A stretch of 64,000 bases of DNA from Halomonas zincidurans B6 (GCF_000731955.1 NZ_JNCK01000001.1:3286001-3350000); one strand, 5' to 3'; shown: positions 15,131 to 24,383, counted from the stretch's first letter. The notes: generated from the sequence alone by a model not told the origin. Translations and numbers: made by a program.

Positions 15131-17482
15131 ATGTCGTTTCGCCGGCGCTTGCTACTGGTCATGCTGGCGGTGGTGTGCGTCGCTCAGTTGGTGACGGCCG
15201 CCGCCACCTTGCTGACCATCCGCCAGGATGTGTTGCAAAAGGGTGAGCAGGAGTTGGATGTCAGCCTCGGCGTTATGCGTCAGCTACTCGATGAGCGTGG
15301 CCAGCAGCTACGCAACAACGTGGCCATCCTGACCGCGGATTTTGGCTTCAAAAGTGCTATCAGCTCGCAGGATGTCGGCACTCTGGCAAGCGTTCTTGCC
15401 AATCATGGCGCGCGTGCTGGTGCCGATATCGTGCTGTTGGCCGACCCCAAGGGCGATATCCTCGCCAGCAGCAACCATGCCCCCGGCACCCCGATCGGGT
15501 TTTCCCGACTATGGCAGCAGGCCCAGCGCGATGGTCAGGCGATCGGCGTAATCCTTGAGGCGGACCTGCCCTATCAGTTCGTGCTGCTGCCGGTGGGCGC
15601 GCCCAATCTGGTGGGCTGGGTGGGAATGGGCTTTTTACTCGATGGTCAACTGGCCGACGAGATCGGCCGCTTGACCCGTTTGCAGGTCAGCTTTCTGGTG
15701 GATGGCGGTGCGCCGGCGGGAAGCGCTGCAACGAAGTATGTCGCCGGTGCGCTGAAAAGCCAGCCGGACACCGCTATCGCCGGCTTGGCCGCCTCGCTGG
15801 CGCAAGGAAGCTACTTGAAGCACAGTGGTCTCGACGAATCGCTGGATGCCCTGACGCGGGCGGCGCTACTGAAGGAAGATGATTCCGCGGGGGCGGATGC
15901 GGGACGGGTCTATGCCATTATCCAGAACCCGTGGACCGACCTGCTGGCGATCTTCCAGGCATTGAGCTGGCAGTTGCTGGCCATCTTTGCGTTGACGCTG
16001 CTGCTGACCGTGCTGGCCGCCGCCATCAGTGCGCGGGGCATATCATTACCCTTGATGAGGTTGGCCGAAGCCGCTCAGCGTATCGGCCGCGGTGAGCGAC
16101 TCGAGGGAATGCGGGTTGCCTCTCAGGGTGAGCTAGGCATGTTGGCCAACACCCTGATGACCATGCAAGAGGACATTGCCGAGCGCGAGCGACAGCAATT
16201 GTATCAGGCTTGTCACGACCAGCTGACCGACCTTGCCAATCGTCACTCGGCGCAGCAGGACATCGATGCCGCCGCGGCCCGTGAGCTGCCGTTTACGCTG
16301 TTGCGGCTGTCGATCAGCGGCTTTCGCGATATCAACGACACCTTCGGCTACGCCACGGGCGACCAAGTGCTGGTGCGGCTCGCCCAACGTCTGCGCGAGT
16401 TGCCGGCGCCGCTGCGCCAGGCCTACCGCCTGGGCGGCGATGAGTTCCTGCTGACCATCGACGGCCCCCAGACCCAGGACGATTGGCTGAAGGCGGTACG
16501 CAAGCGTCTTGCCCAGCCTATCGAGCTCGACCATGGCGCGCTGCGGCTCAAGCTGGTCTATGGCGAGGTAAACTTTCCACGCCACGGCAGCAATGGCTAC
16601 TTGTTGTTGAGACGCGCGGAGGTCGCCATGGACATGGCGCAGCAGGCCAACCTCGGTTACCTGCGCTACATGGAAGGCCAGGACGAACAGCATCTGCGCC
16701 AGTTGACCCTGGCTCGCGATCTGCAGGAGGCGGCGGCGCGTCAGCAACTGAGCCTGGTCTATCAGCCCAAGATCGCCGCCGCAGGCGGTGAGCTGGTTTC
16801 TTTCGAGGCGCTGATGCGCTGGCGGCATCCCGAGCTGGGATTCATTGCGCCGGACGAATTCATCGCCCTGGCCGAGCGCTCCGGTTTCATCGGCCGGCTG
16901 ACCCAGTGGATGCTCCACACGGTATGTCGTCAACTGGCCGACTGGCAGCGTCAGGGGCAGTGCGTGAACGTGGCGATCAACCTGTCGGCCCAGGACGTGG
17001 TTGATCCGGGTCTGCCGGGAATGGTCCGGCAGGCGCTCGACGAGCACGGCCTGGATGCCGGGCGGCTGGCGCTGGAAGTCACCGAGAGCGCGATCATCCA
17101 GGATCCCACGCTGGCTCGTACCATGCTCGGCGAGCTTTGCGACAGCGGCCTGCACATCGCCATCGACGACTACGGCACCGGCTATTCGTCGCTGTCGCAG
17201 CTCAAGAGCCTGCCGGTTCGCGAGTTGAAGATCGACAAGTCGTTCATCCTCAAGCTCGATCAGCAGTCCGACGACCGGATCATCGTGCGTTCGACCATCG
17301 AGCTTGGCCACAACCTGGGGCTCGAGGTGGTTGCCGAAGGCGTCGAGACCCTAGCCTCTCGCGAACTGCTGACGGCGCTGGGCTGCGACTATCTGCAGGG
17401 CTATCTGATTTCACGTCCCTTGCCGGCCGAGCAGGTGCTCGACTGGATCGACACCTATCGACGCTGCAAGGCCGACACTTGA
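15131..17482 (+). CDS. Membrane c-di-GMP protein: periplasmic sensor-HAMP-GGDEF-EAL
   Basis: 783 aa. TM helices lie at about 8-30 and 278-300 and bracket a 245-residue periplasmic sensor (Cache-like). HAMP follows (about 300-350), then GGDEF (360-515) and EAL (530-775). The GGDEF signature is intact (435-439), but the usual DxD metal-binding pair before the FxxIND helix is Ser-Ile-Ser (about 394-396), so cyclase activity is doubtful. The EAL side looks complete: EAL 559-561, N617, E649/E652, DD 679-680, K700, E736, Q756. The best prediction is a c-di-GMP phosphodiesterase with a GTP-binding regulatory GGDEF. It starts one base after the cupredoxin stop, so translation is coupled. Confidence 0.9.
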   Translation: MSFRRRLLLVMLAVVCVAQLVTAAATLLTIRQDVLQKGEQELDVSLGVMRQLLDERGQQLRNNVAILTADFGFKSAISSQDVGTLASVLANHGARAGADIVLLADPKGDILASSNHAPGTPIGFSRLWQQAQRDGQAIGVILEADLPYQFVLLPVGAPNLVGWVGMGFLLDGQLADEIGRLTRLQVSFLVDGGAPAGSAATKYVAGALKSQPDTAIAGLAASLAQGSYLKHSGLDESLDALTRAALLKEDDSAGADAGRVYAIIQNPWTDLLAIFQALSWQLLAIFALTLLLTVLAAAISARGISLPLMRLAEAAQRIGRGERLEGMRVASQGELGMLANTLMTMQEDIAERERQQLYQACHDQLTDLANRHSAQQDIDAAAARELPFTLLRLSISGFRDINDTFGYATGDQVLVRLAQRLRELPAPLRQAYRLGGDEFLLTIDGPQTQDDWLKAVRKRLAQPIELDHGALRLKLVYGEVNFPRHGSNGYLLLRRAEVAMDMAQQANLGYLRYMEGQDEQHLRQLTLARDLQEAAARQQLSLVYQPKIAAAGGELVSFEALMRWRHPELGFIAPDEFIALAERSGFIGRLTQWMLHTVCRQLADWQRQGQCVNVAINLSAQDVVDPGLPGMVRQALDEHGLDAGRLALEVTESAIIQDPTLARTMLGELCDSGLHIAIDDYGTGYSSLSQLKSLPVRELKIDKSFILKLDQQSDDRIIVRSTIELGHNLGLEVVAEGVETLASRELLTALGCDYLQGYLISRPLPAEQVLDWIDTYRRCKADT

Positions 17483-17495
17483 CCCGGAAATCACC

Positions 17496-18353
17496 ATGAT
17501 GCATCAGAACTTGAAGTGCCTCGCCCTGGCGGCCGGGCTGAGTGTGGCAGCGCTGATGGCGACCTCGGCCGAGGCGGGCAGCCGCCTGCTGGCGACTGGC
17601 GGAGTCACCCAGATCGAGGGTGCGGCGGGTGGGGGCCTCTCGCCATGGGGCGTGCTGGCCGGCACCGCCAGCGATACCGAAGTGGCGGTGACTGCCAGCG
17701 CGAGCGCGGCCGAGCTCGACGACTACGGGCTGCGGGTCGAGGGCGTGGCATTCAACTGGCGCGACCGGCTCGAAGTCTCCTATGCCCGTCAGCATCTCGA
17801 TCTCGATACCCTGGGTGGCGATCTCGAGCAGGCAATCTACGGCGCCAAGCTGCGGCTGTTCGGCGACCCGCTCTACCACCCCTGGGGCAGCTGGAGCCTC
17901 GGCATCCAGCACAAGCGGCTCCGCGAAGGGCAGGCGCTGGCCCGCGCGGTGGGGGCCGAGGCGACCCAGGGCAATGACGTCTATCTGGCCGGCAGCAAGC
18001 TGCTGTTCGATGCGGTGGCCGGACGCAACCTGCTGGTCAATTTGACGCTGCGCTCGACCCGGGCCAACCAGGGTGGATTGCTGGGCTTCGGCGGCGATCG
18101 CGAATCGGAGCGCTCGCTGGTGATGGAAGGTTCGCTGGGGCTGTTCCTGACTCCCCGCTGGGTGGTAGGCATGGAGTATCGCCAGAAACCCGACAATCTC
18201 GGCTTTGCCGAGGAGGACGCCTGGCAGGATCTGTTCACGGCGGTATTCATCGACAAGCATGTCTCGTTGACCGGCGCGTGGCTCGATCTCGGCGACATCG
18301 CCGGGCTCGACAATCAGCGCGGCGGCTATCTGTCGCTGCAATTGGCCTTTTGA
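17496..18353 (+). CDS. DUF3034-like outer-membrane/secreted protein
   Basis: 285 aa with a signal peptide ending near ATSAEA-GSRLLATGG. The mature part starts with GGVTQIEGAAGGGLSPWG and consists of alternating amphipathic strands (for example FNWRDRLEVSYARQHLDL, LLVNLTLRSTRA) and ends GYLSLQLAF with a terminal Phe, a typical outer-membrane beta-barrel C-terminus. I assign it to the DUF3034 type from these features; its biochemical role is unknown. It follows the GGDEF/EAL gene by 13 bp and precedes the globin lipoprotein by 14 bp, so all four genes are probably co-transcribed. Confidence 0.75.
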   Translation: MMHQNLKCLALAAGLSVAALMATSAEAGSRLLATGGVTQIEGAAGGGLSPWGVLAGTASDTEVAVTASASAAELDDYGLRVEGVAFNWRDRLEVSYARQHLDLDTLGGDLEQAIYGAKLRLFGDPLYHPWGSWSLGIQHKRLREGQALARAVGAEATQGNDVYLAGSKLLFDAVAGRNLLVNLTLRSTRANQGGLLGFGGDRESERSLVMEGSLGLFLTPRWVVGMEYRQKPDNLGFAEEDAWQDLFTAVFIDKHVSLTGAWLDLGDIAGLDNQRGGYLSLQLAF

Positions 18354-18367
18354 TCGGGAGTACGACA

Positions 18368-18808
18368 ATGACTCGCCTGCGTAGCGCTTTTCTCGTCCTT
18401 GTGTTGCTGTTGGCCGGCTGTGCCGGCTCGGGCGCCAAACCGCCACCGACACTGTATCAACAGCTCGGCGGCGAAGCGGGCGTTAGCGCCATCGTCGAGG
18501 ACTTCGCCTATCGGGTCGCCGACGACCCGCAACTGGTGGGATTCTTCGCCAATACCAACATCGACCACCTGGTGGCGTCGCTGGAACAGCAGTTCTGCGC
18601 GGTCAGCGACGGCCCCTGCGTCTATCAGGGCCCGCCGATGGACAAGGTGCACCAGTACATGGGCATTCGCGAGACCGATTTCAATCGGCTGGTCGGCAAG
18701 TTGCAGGCGGCGTTGCTGGCACAGGGCGTACCCGCCGCGGCGCGCAATCAACTGCTCAAGCGCCTGGCAGCGATGCATGACGATGTGATGCGTCGTCAAG
18801 ACGGCTAA
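18368..18808 (+). CDS. Truncated-hemoglobin-like lipoprotein (group 1 globin)
   Basis: 146 aa from ATG 18368, behind GGGAG. A lipobox LLLAGC (Cys about 19) marks a lipoprotein, unusual for globins, which are normally cytoplasmic. Domain features: YQQLGGEAGVSAIVEDF, FFANTNIDHLVASLEQQF, the Cys-containing segment CAVSDGPCVYQG, and KVHQYMGI with the proximal heme His, followed by RLVGKLQAALLAQGVP. It could bind O2 or NO in the periplasm. Position in the cupredoxin / c-di-GMP / barrel operon suggests a gas or redox sensing function. The heme site looks complete; the distal pocket cannot be judged. Confidence 0.85.
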   Translation: MTRLRSAFLVLVLLLAGCAGSGAKPPPTLYQQLGGEAGVSAIVEDFAYRVADDPQLVGFFANTNIDHLVASLEQQFCAVSDGPCVYQGPPMDKVHQYMGIRETDFNRLVGKLQAALLAQGVPAAARNQLLKRLAAMHDDVMRRQDG

Positions 18809-18876
18809 AGCGGGCAAAGGCCCCGACAGGCAGCATGCCAGGGCGGGTGGGTATGGCTGGAAGTTTAAGCGGCGGC

Positions 18877-20127
18877 TTACTCTTCGAAATTGGTTTGCGA
18901 ATAGAGCGCGCGGGTGCGCAGGGTGTGATCGACCTGCTTGATCGCCTCCAGCGCCTGGGCGCCGTAGGCCTTGTCGACGTCGACCACCACGTAGCCGACC
19001 TGCGGGTTGGTCTGCAGGAACTGGCCGGCGATGTTGATGCCGTTCTCGGACAGCACGCGGTTGATCTCGGAGAGCACCCCGGGCACGTTGTCGTGGATGT
19101 GCAGCAGGCGGTGCTTGTCCGGGTGGGCGGGCAGCGCCACCTCGGGGAAGTTGACCGAAGTGATGGTGGTGCCGTTGTCGGAGTAGGTGATCAGCTTCTC
19201 GGCGACCTCGATGCCGATGTTCTCCTGGGCCTCGAGGGTCGAGCCGCCGATGTGCGGAGTGAGGATCACGTTCTCGAGCCCGCGCAGCGGCGAGACGAAC
19301 TCCTCGGCGTTGGCCTTGGGCTCGACCGGGAAGACGTCGATCGCCGCGCCCAGCAGCCGGCCGCTGTTGAGCGCCTCGGCGAGCTCCTCGATCACCACCA
19401 CGCTGCCGCGCGAGGCGTTGATCAGGATGCTGCCCTGCTTCATCAGCGCCAGCTGTTCCTTGCCGATCATCCAGCGCGTCGAGGGCAGGTCGGGGACGTG
19501 CAGGCTGACCACGTCGGCGCGCGCCAGCAACTCTTGCAGGCTGCCGACCTGGCGGGCGTTGCCCATGCCCAGCTTGGTGATGGTGTCGTAGAAGATCACG
19601 TCGAGGCCCACCGACTCGGCGAGCACCGACAGCTGGGCGCCGATGTTGCCGTAGCCGACGATGCCCAGCGTCTTGCCGCGCGCCTCGTGAGCGTTCTTGG
19701 CCGACTTCAGCCAGCCGCCCTGATGCGCGCGGGCGCTCTTCTCGGGGATCCCGCGCAGCAGCATGATCGATTCGGCCAGCACCAGTTCCGCCACCGAGCG
19801 GGTGTTGGAGTAGGGCGCGTTGAACACCGGAATGCCGCGCGCCAGGGCGGCGTCGAGATCGACCTGGTTGGTGCCGATGCAGAAGCAGCCCACCGCGGTG
19901 AGCTTCTCGGCGGCGGCGAACACCCGCGCGTTGAGCTGGGTGCGCGAACGAATGCCGATGAAGTGGACGTCGCGGATCTTGTCGATCAGCGTGTCCTCGT
20001 CCAGTGAGGTCTGCAGATGCTCGATATTGGTGTAACCGGCGTTCAGGAAGTTATCCACCGCCGACTGATGAATGCCCTCAAGCAGCAGGATCTTGATCTT
20101 GCTCTTGTCCAGGGACGTTTTGGCCAT
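18877..20127 (-). CDS. serA: D-3-phosphoglycerate dehydrogenase
   Basis: 416 aa (E. coli SerA is 410). It oxidises 3-phosphoglycerate, the first step of serine biosynthesis. Visible features: Rossmann motif LGIVGYGNIGAQL, NASRGS, the catalytic TPHIGGST region, and a C-terminal ACT domain (HIHDNVPGVLSEINRVL...) that binds serine for feedback inhibition. Start ATG 20127 was chosen because homology begins at MAKTSLDKSKIKILLLEG; the frame continues upstream without similarity. It converges on the globin gene and is divergent from xseB. Confidence 0.96.
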   Translation of the reverse strand: MAKTSLDKSKIKILLLEGIHQSAVDNFLNAGYTNIEHLQTSLDEDTLIDKIRDVHFIGIRSRTQLNARVFAAAEKLTAVGCFCIGTNQVDLDAALARGIPVFNAPYSNTRSVAELVLAESIMLLRGIPEKSARAHQGGWLKSAKNAHEARGKTLGIVGYGNIGAQLSVLAESVGLDVIFYDTITKLGMGNARQVGSLQELLARADVVSLHVPDLPSTRWMIGKEQLALMKQGSILINASRGSVVVIEELAEALNSGRLLGAAIDVFPVEPKANAEEFVSPLRGLENVILTPHIGGSTLEAQENIGIEVAEKLITYSDNGTTITSVNFPEVALPAHPDKHRLLHIHDNVPGVLSEINRVLSENGINIAGQFLQTNPQVGYVVVDVDKAYGAQALEAIKQVDHTLRTRALYSQTNFEE

Positions 20128-20449
20128 TGTCGGTTCAACCCTTTTCGTCGCTGACGACGCGCTCGTTGGTGGGAAAGCGACCCGTTGGCTCCGGCTGAAA
20201 GAGGCCGCGACCGGTGGCAGGCCAAGCCAGGCAAGGGGTAGCGCAACAGGGCGCCTATCGTAGCACAGCGCCGGCGGGCGACGATGAAAATGCCGCAGCT
20301 TGACCATGAGCCCGGTTGATAGGGCGTGTCGGGCCAGCGCCTGCAGGCCGTGTCGGGGCAGGCACCCCGTTGCACAGCGTGTATACTGTCCGGCCAGACC
20401 CGTGCGGGCCGGCCATGCGGGCAGGCCCGTTTCGATGAGCGAGAATGGC
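20128..20449. promoter_or_regulatory. Divergent serA-xseB intergenic region
   Basis: This 322-bp region separates two divergent genes and should hold both promoters. On the plus strand TATACTG near 20390 is a fair -10 candidate for the xseB-ispA-dxs operon. No further gene or clear riboswitch-like structure is seen. Confidence 0.4.
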
Positions 20450-20743
20450 ATGCCAGACAAGGACCCCGCAGCGCCCGCGGATCGCGAGGCGCCGCCCGAG
20501 GATTTCGCCGCCACCCTGGAGCGGCTCGAGGCGCTGGTCGGCCAGCTCGAAGCCGGCGAGCTGACGCTGGAGGCGTCGCTGGCGGCCTTCGAGCAGGGCG
20601 TGCGGTTGACCCGCGATGCCCAGCGCCGGCTCGATGCCGCCGAGCTCCAGGTCCAGGCGCTGGTCGAACAGCCCGACGGACGCTTCGAAGCGACGCCGTT
20701 CACGGCTCCCAATCCGCCCTCGGAGAGCGGCAATGATCGATGA
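20450..20743 (+). CDS. xseB: Exodeoxyribonuclease VII small subunit
   Basis: 97 aa from ATG 20450; ATG 20435 is equally possible. The conserved core FAATLERLEALVGQLEAGELTLEASLAAFEQGV is the coiled-coil subunit that assembles around XseA in the single-strand exonuclease. The 3' end overlaps ispA by 11 bp, and the order xseB-ispA-dxs is the standard gammaproteobacterial arrangement. The ribosome site is weak for either start. Confidence 0.93.
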   Translation: MPDKDPAAPADREAPPEDFAATLERLEALVGQLEAGELTLEASLAAFEQGVRLTRDAQRRLDAAELQVQALVEQPDGRFEATPFTAPNPPSESGNDR

Positions 20744-21623
20744 AACCATGGAATGGCCGCTGCGCCTGAGTGCCGATCAGGCGCGCATCAATGCCGAGCT
20801 CGAGGAGCTCTTCGCCCATCGCGACACGCCCGCCGATCGGCTCGAGGCGGCGATGCGCTACGCCGTGCTGGGCAACGGCAAGCGCCTGCGCGCGGTGCTG
20901 GTGTACACCGCCGGGCGCGCGCTGGGCGCCGACGATGAAACGCTCGATCCGGCGGCGGTGGCGATCGAACTGATCCATGCCTATTCGCTGGTCCACGACG
21001 ACCTGCCGGCGATGGACGACGACGACCTGCGGCGTGGCCAGCCCACGGTGCACAAGGCCTTCGACGAGGCCACCGCGATTCTCGCCGGCGACGCCTTGCA
21101 GACGCTGGCCTTCGAATGGCTGGCCGACGCCGGCCATGGGCGGCTGGCGGCGATGATCCGGGTGTTGGCCCAGGCCGCCGGCCGCGATGGCATGGTCGCC
21201 GGCCAGGCGCTCGACCTGGGCGTGGTCGGCGGGCGCATCGACGCCGAGGCGCTGGCCCAGATCCATCGCTACAAGACCGGCGCGCTGATTCGCGCCGCGG
21301 TGCTGCTGGGCGGGCTGACGGCGGTGCCGATGAGCGACCCGCGACTGCAGCACCTGGAGCGTTACGCCAGCGCCATCGGCCTGGCCTTCCAGATCCATGA
21401 CGACATTCTCGATGTCACCGGCGATACCGCCACGCTGGGCAAGGCCTCGGGCGCCGACGCCGCCCGCGACAAACCCTCCTATCCGGCCCTGATGGGCCTC
21501 GAGGCGGCTCGCGCCAAGGCCGACGAGCTGCTCGACGAGGCGCTGGCGGTGATCGCCCCGCTGGGCGAGGCCGGTGAGCCGTTGGCCGGTCTGGCCCGCT
21601 ACATGATCGAGCGCGACTATTAA
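20733..21623 (+). CDS. ispA: Geranyl/farnesyl diphosphate synthase
   Basis: 296 aa. Two Asp-rich motifs of trans-prenyltransferases are present: DDLPAMDDDDLRRG (first) and DDILD (second). GNGKRLR is the diphosphate-binding segment. It condenses IPP with DMAPP/GPP to give farnesyl-PP. The start overlaps xseB by 11 bp, and dxs follows after 9 bp, so early and mid isoprenoid steps are co-expressed. Confidence 0.95.
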   Translation: MIDETMEWPLRLSADQARINAELEELFAHRDTPADRLEAAMRYAVLGNGKRLRAVLVYTAGRALGADDETLDPAAVAIELIHAYSLVHDDLPAMDDDDLRRGQPTVHKAFDEATAILAGDALQTLAFEWLADAGHGRLAAMIRVLAQAAGRDGMVAGQALDLGVVGGRIDAEALAQIHRYKTGALIRAAVLLGGLTAVPMSDPRLQHLERYASAIGLAFQIHDDILDVTGDTATLGKASGADAARDKPSYPALMGLEAARAKADELLDEALAVIAPLGEAGEPLAGLARYMIERDY

Positions 21624-21632
21624 AGAGCCCTT

Positions 21633-23573
21633 ATGAAGCTGTTCGACGAGATTCCTGTCGAGCGCCCGGCGACGCCGTTGCTCGACACCATCGATACGCC
21701 CGCCGCGCTGCGTGCCATGAACGCGGCCCAGCTCGATACGCTGGCCGATGAGCTGCGCGCCTACCTGCTCTACAGCGTGGGCTGCAGCGGTGGCCACTTC
21801 GGCGCCGGGCTGGGCGTGGTCGAGCTGACCATCGCCCTGCATCACGCCCTCGAGACGCCCCACGACCGAGTCGTCTGGGATGTCGGCCACCAGGCCTACC
21901 CGCACAAGATCCTCACCGGGCGCCGCGAGGCGATGCACAGCATCCGCCAGTTCGGCGGGCTGGCGGCGTTTCCGCGTCGCGCCGAGTCGCAGTACGACAC
22001 CTTCGGCGTCGGCCATTCCAGCACCTCGATCAGCGCCGCGCTGGGCATGGCGCTGGCCGCGCGCACCCGCGGCGAGAAGCGCCGGGTGTGCGCGGTGATC
22101 GGCGACGGCGCGCTGACCGCCGGGATGGCCTTCGAGGCGCTGGCCCACGCCGGCCACGTCGACGCCAACCTGCTGGTGGTGCTCAATGACAACGAGATGT
22201 CGATCTCCGAGAACGTCGGCGGCATGGCCAGCTACCTGGCGCACATCTTCTCCAGCAAGACCTACATCAGCGTGCGCGAGGGCGGCAAGAAGGTACTCTC
22301 GCGGCTGCCCGGCGCGCTCGAGCTGGCGCGGCGCACCGAGGAACACATGAAGGGCATGGTCAGCCCGGCGACGCTGTTCGAGGAGATGGGCTTCAACTAC
22401 ATCGGCCCGATCGACGGTCACGATCTGCCGGGATTGGTGCAGACGCTGCGCAACCTGCGCGATCTCGACGGCCCGCAGTTTCTGCACATCAAGACCTGCA
22501 AGGGCAAGGGCTTCCGCCCGGCGGAGGCCGACCCGATCGGCTATCACGCCATCACCAAGCTCGAGAAGGGCGCCCCTGAACCGGCGCCGAAGGTGGAGCC
22601 GCTGTCGCCCAGCGACCAGCCCCCGGTAGTCCTCAGGGCCGAGCCGCGCAAGTATTGCAACGTGTTCGGCGACTGGCTGTGCGACATGGCCGCCGCCGAT
22701 GCGCGGTTGATCGGCATCACCCCGGCGATGCGCGAAGGCTCCGACCTGGTGCGCTTCTCCAGGGAGTATCCCGAGCGCTACTACGACGTGGCGATCGCCG
22801 AGCAGCACGCGCTGACCCTGGCTGCCGGCTTCGCCTGCGAGGGCATGAAGCCGGTGGTGGCGATCTATTCGACCTTCCTGCAACGCGGCTACGACCAGCT
22901 GATCCATGACATCGCCGTGCAGCACCTCGACGTGACCTTCGCCATTGACCGCGCCGGGCTGGTCGGCGAGGACGGCCCGACCCATCACGGTGCGCTGGAT
23001 CTTTCCTACCTGCGCTGCGTGCCGGGCCTGGTGATCCTGGCGCCGGCCGACGAGGCCGAATGCCGGGCGATGCTCAGCACCGCCTATCATCATATCGGCC
23101 CCGCGGCGGTACGCTATCCGCGCGGCAAGGGCCCCGGCTCACTGCTGCCCGAGAGTCTGGAGACTCTCGAGATCGGCCGCGCCGAGGCGCGTCGGACAGG
23201 CGGCGGCGACGTCGCCCTGCTGGCCTTCGGCAGTCTCAACGGCCCGGCCGCCGAGGTCGCCGAACGCCTCGACGCCACGCATATCAACATGCGCTCGGTG
23301 AAACCGCTGGACCGTCAGGCGGTGCTCGACGCGGCGCGCGCTCATCGGCTGGTGGTGACCCTCGAGGAGAGCGTGATCGCCGGCGGCGCGGGTAGTGGCG
23401 TCAACGAACTGTTGGCCGCCGAGGGCGTGCAGGTGGCATTGCTCAACCTGGGCCTGCCCGATGCCTTCGTCGAGCACGGCAAGCCCGGCGAGCTGCTTAA
23501 GTCCTGCGGGCTTGATGCCGGCGGCATCGAGGCATCGATTCGCCGTCGGCTGGCCGCCGATCCTTCATCATGA
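21633..23573 (+). CDS. dxs: 1-deoxy-D-xylulose-5-phosphate synthase
   Basis: 646 aa. A thiamine-diphosphate enzyme condensing pyruvate and glyceraldehyde-3-phosphate, the first step of the MEP isoprenoid pathway. Motifs: GHFGAGLG, GHQAYPHKILTGR, the ThDP motif GDGALTAGMAFEAL...NDNEMSISENVGG, and the transketolase Pyr domain IAEQHALTLAAGFACEG and DRAGLVGEDGPTHHG. It is full length and follows ispA in the operon. Confidence 0.97.
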   Translation: MKLFDEIPVERPATPLLDTIDTPAALRAMNAAQLDTLADELRAYLLYSVGCSGGHFGAGLGVVELTIALHHALETPHDRVVWDVGHQAYPHKILTGRREAMHSIRQFGGLAAFPRRAESQYDTFGVGHSSTSISAALGMALAARTRGEKRRVCAVIGDGALTAGMAFEALAHAGHVDANLLVVLNDNEMSISENVGGMASYLAHIFSSKTYISVREGGKKVLSRLPGALELARRTEEHMKGMVSPATLFEEMGFNYIGPIDGHDLPGLVQTLRNLRDLDGPQFLHIKTCKGKGFRPAEADPIGYHAITKLEKGAPEPAPKVEPLSPSDQPPVVLRAEPRKYCNVFGDWLCDMAAADARLIGITPAMREGSDLVRFSREYPERYYDVAIAEQHALTLAAGFACEGMKPVVAIYSTFLQRGYDQLIHDIAVQHLDVTFAIDRAGLVGEDGPTHHGALDLSYLRCVPGLVILAPADEAECRAMLSTAYHHIGPAAVRYPRGKGPGSLLPESLETLEIGRAEARRTGGGDVALLAFGSLNGPAAEVAERLDATHINMRSVKPLDRQAVLDAARAHRLVVTLEESVIAGGAGSGVNELLAAEGVQVALLNLGLPDAFVEHGKPGELLKSCGLDAGGIEASIRRRLAADPSS

Positions 23574-23612
23574 ATCGGCGCACCCGCGTCTGACACAGCA
23601 CACGAGGACACC

Positions 23613-24383
23613 ATGGCAATCCTGATCGGGGCGATTCTGGGGTACATGATCGGCCGCTGGCCGGGGCTGTTGATCGGCGCGCTGCTCGGCTACTGGCTCG
23701 GCCGGCGCCTGGCCCGCGGCATCGGCGTCGCCCGGGTCGCCCAGTTGCAGATGCAGTTTCTGGATTCGACCTTCGCGGTGATGGGCTGCATCTGCAAGGC
23801 CGACGGCCAGGTCACCGACGCCGAGGTCCAGGTCGCCGAGACGCTGTTCACGCGCATGCGCATGAGCGGCGACATGCGCAACCGCGCCCGCGACGCCTTC
23901 GAGCGCGGCAAGGCCGACGACTTCGATCTCGACGCCGAGCTCGCCGAGGTACGGCGCGTCACCCGCGGCCAGCGTGCGTTGCTGCAGGTATTCCTGCAGG
24001 TCCAGCTGTCGGCGATCGCCGCCGACGGCAAGCTCGACCCGGCCGAGCACGAGATGATCCTGCGGGTGGCCCGCGGGCTGGGCTGCTCGGAGGCCGAGAT
24101 CGCCCAGATCGAGGCGATGCTGCGTGGCGAGGCCGGCCAGGCGGGCGGTGGGCCGCCGTCCGGCCAGGCCCTGGAGGACGCCTACCGGGTACTCGGCGTC
24201 GAGCGCGACGCCAGCGATGCCGAGCTCAAGCGCGCCTATCGCCGGCTGATGAGTCAGAACCATCCCGACAAGCTGGCCGGCAAGGGCCTGCCCGAGAGCA
24301 TGCGCGAGATCGCCGAGGCGCGGACCCGCGAGATCACTCACGCCTACGACCAGATCAAGCAGGCCCGCGCCGCCGGCAGTTGA
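23613..24383 (+). CDS. djlA: DjlA-like membrane-anchored J-domain co-chaperone
   Basis: 256 aa. An N-terminal Gly-rich membrane helix (LIGAILGYMIGRWPGLLIGALLGYWLG), a central TerB-like acidic helical domain (VMGCICKADGQVTDAEV ... IAADGKLDPAEHEMI) and a C-terminal J domain with the HPD motif (SQNHPDKLAG) give the DjlA order. It stimulates DnaK ATPase near the inner membrane. It starts 39 bp after dxs on the same strand. Confidence 0.92.
   Translation: MAILIGAILGYMIGRWPGLLIGALLGYWLGRRLARGIGVARVAQLQMQFLDSTFAVMGCICKADGQVTDAEVQVAETLFTRMRMSGDMRNRARDAFERGKADDFDLDAELAEVRRVTRGQRALLQVFLQVQLSAIAADGKLDPAEHEMILRVARGLGCSEAEIAQIEAMLRGEAGQAGGGPPSGQALEDAYRVLGVERDASDAELKRAYRRLMSQNHPDKLAGKGLPESMREIAEARTREITHAYDQIKQARAAGS

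Noticed and set aside
20700..23093. 797-codon open frame on the minus strand across ispA and dxs
   Set aside because: It is antisense to two clearly recognised enzymes; long shadow frames are expected in high-GC DNA with strong third-position bias.
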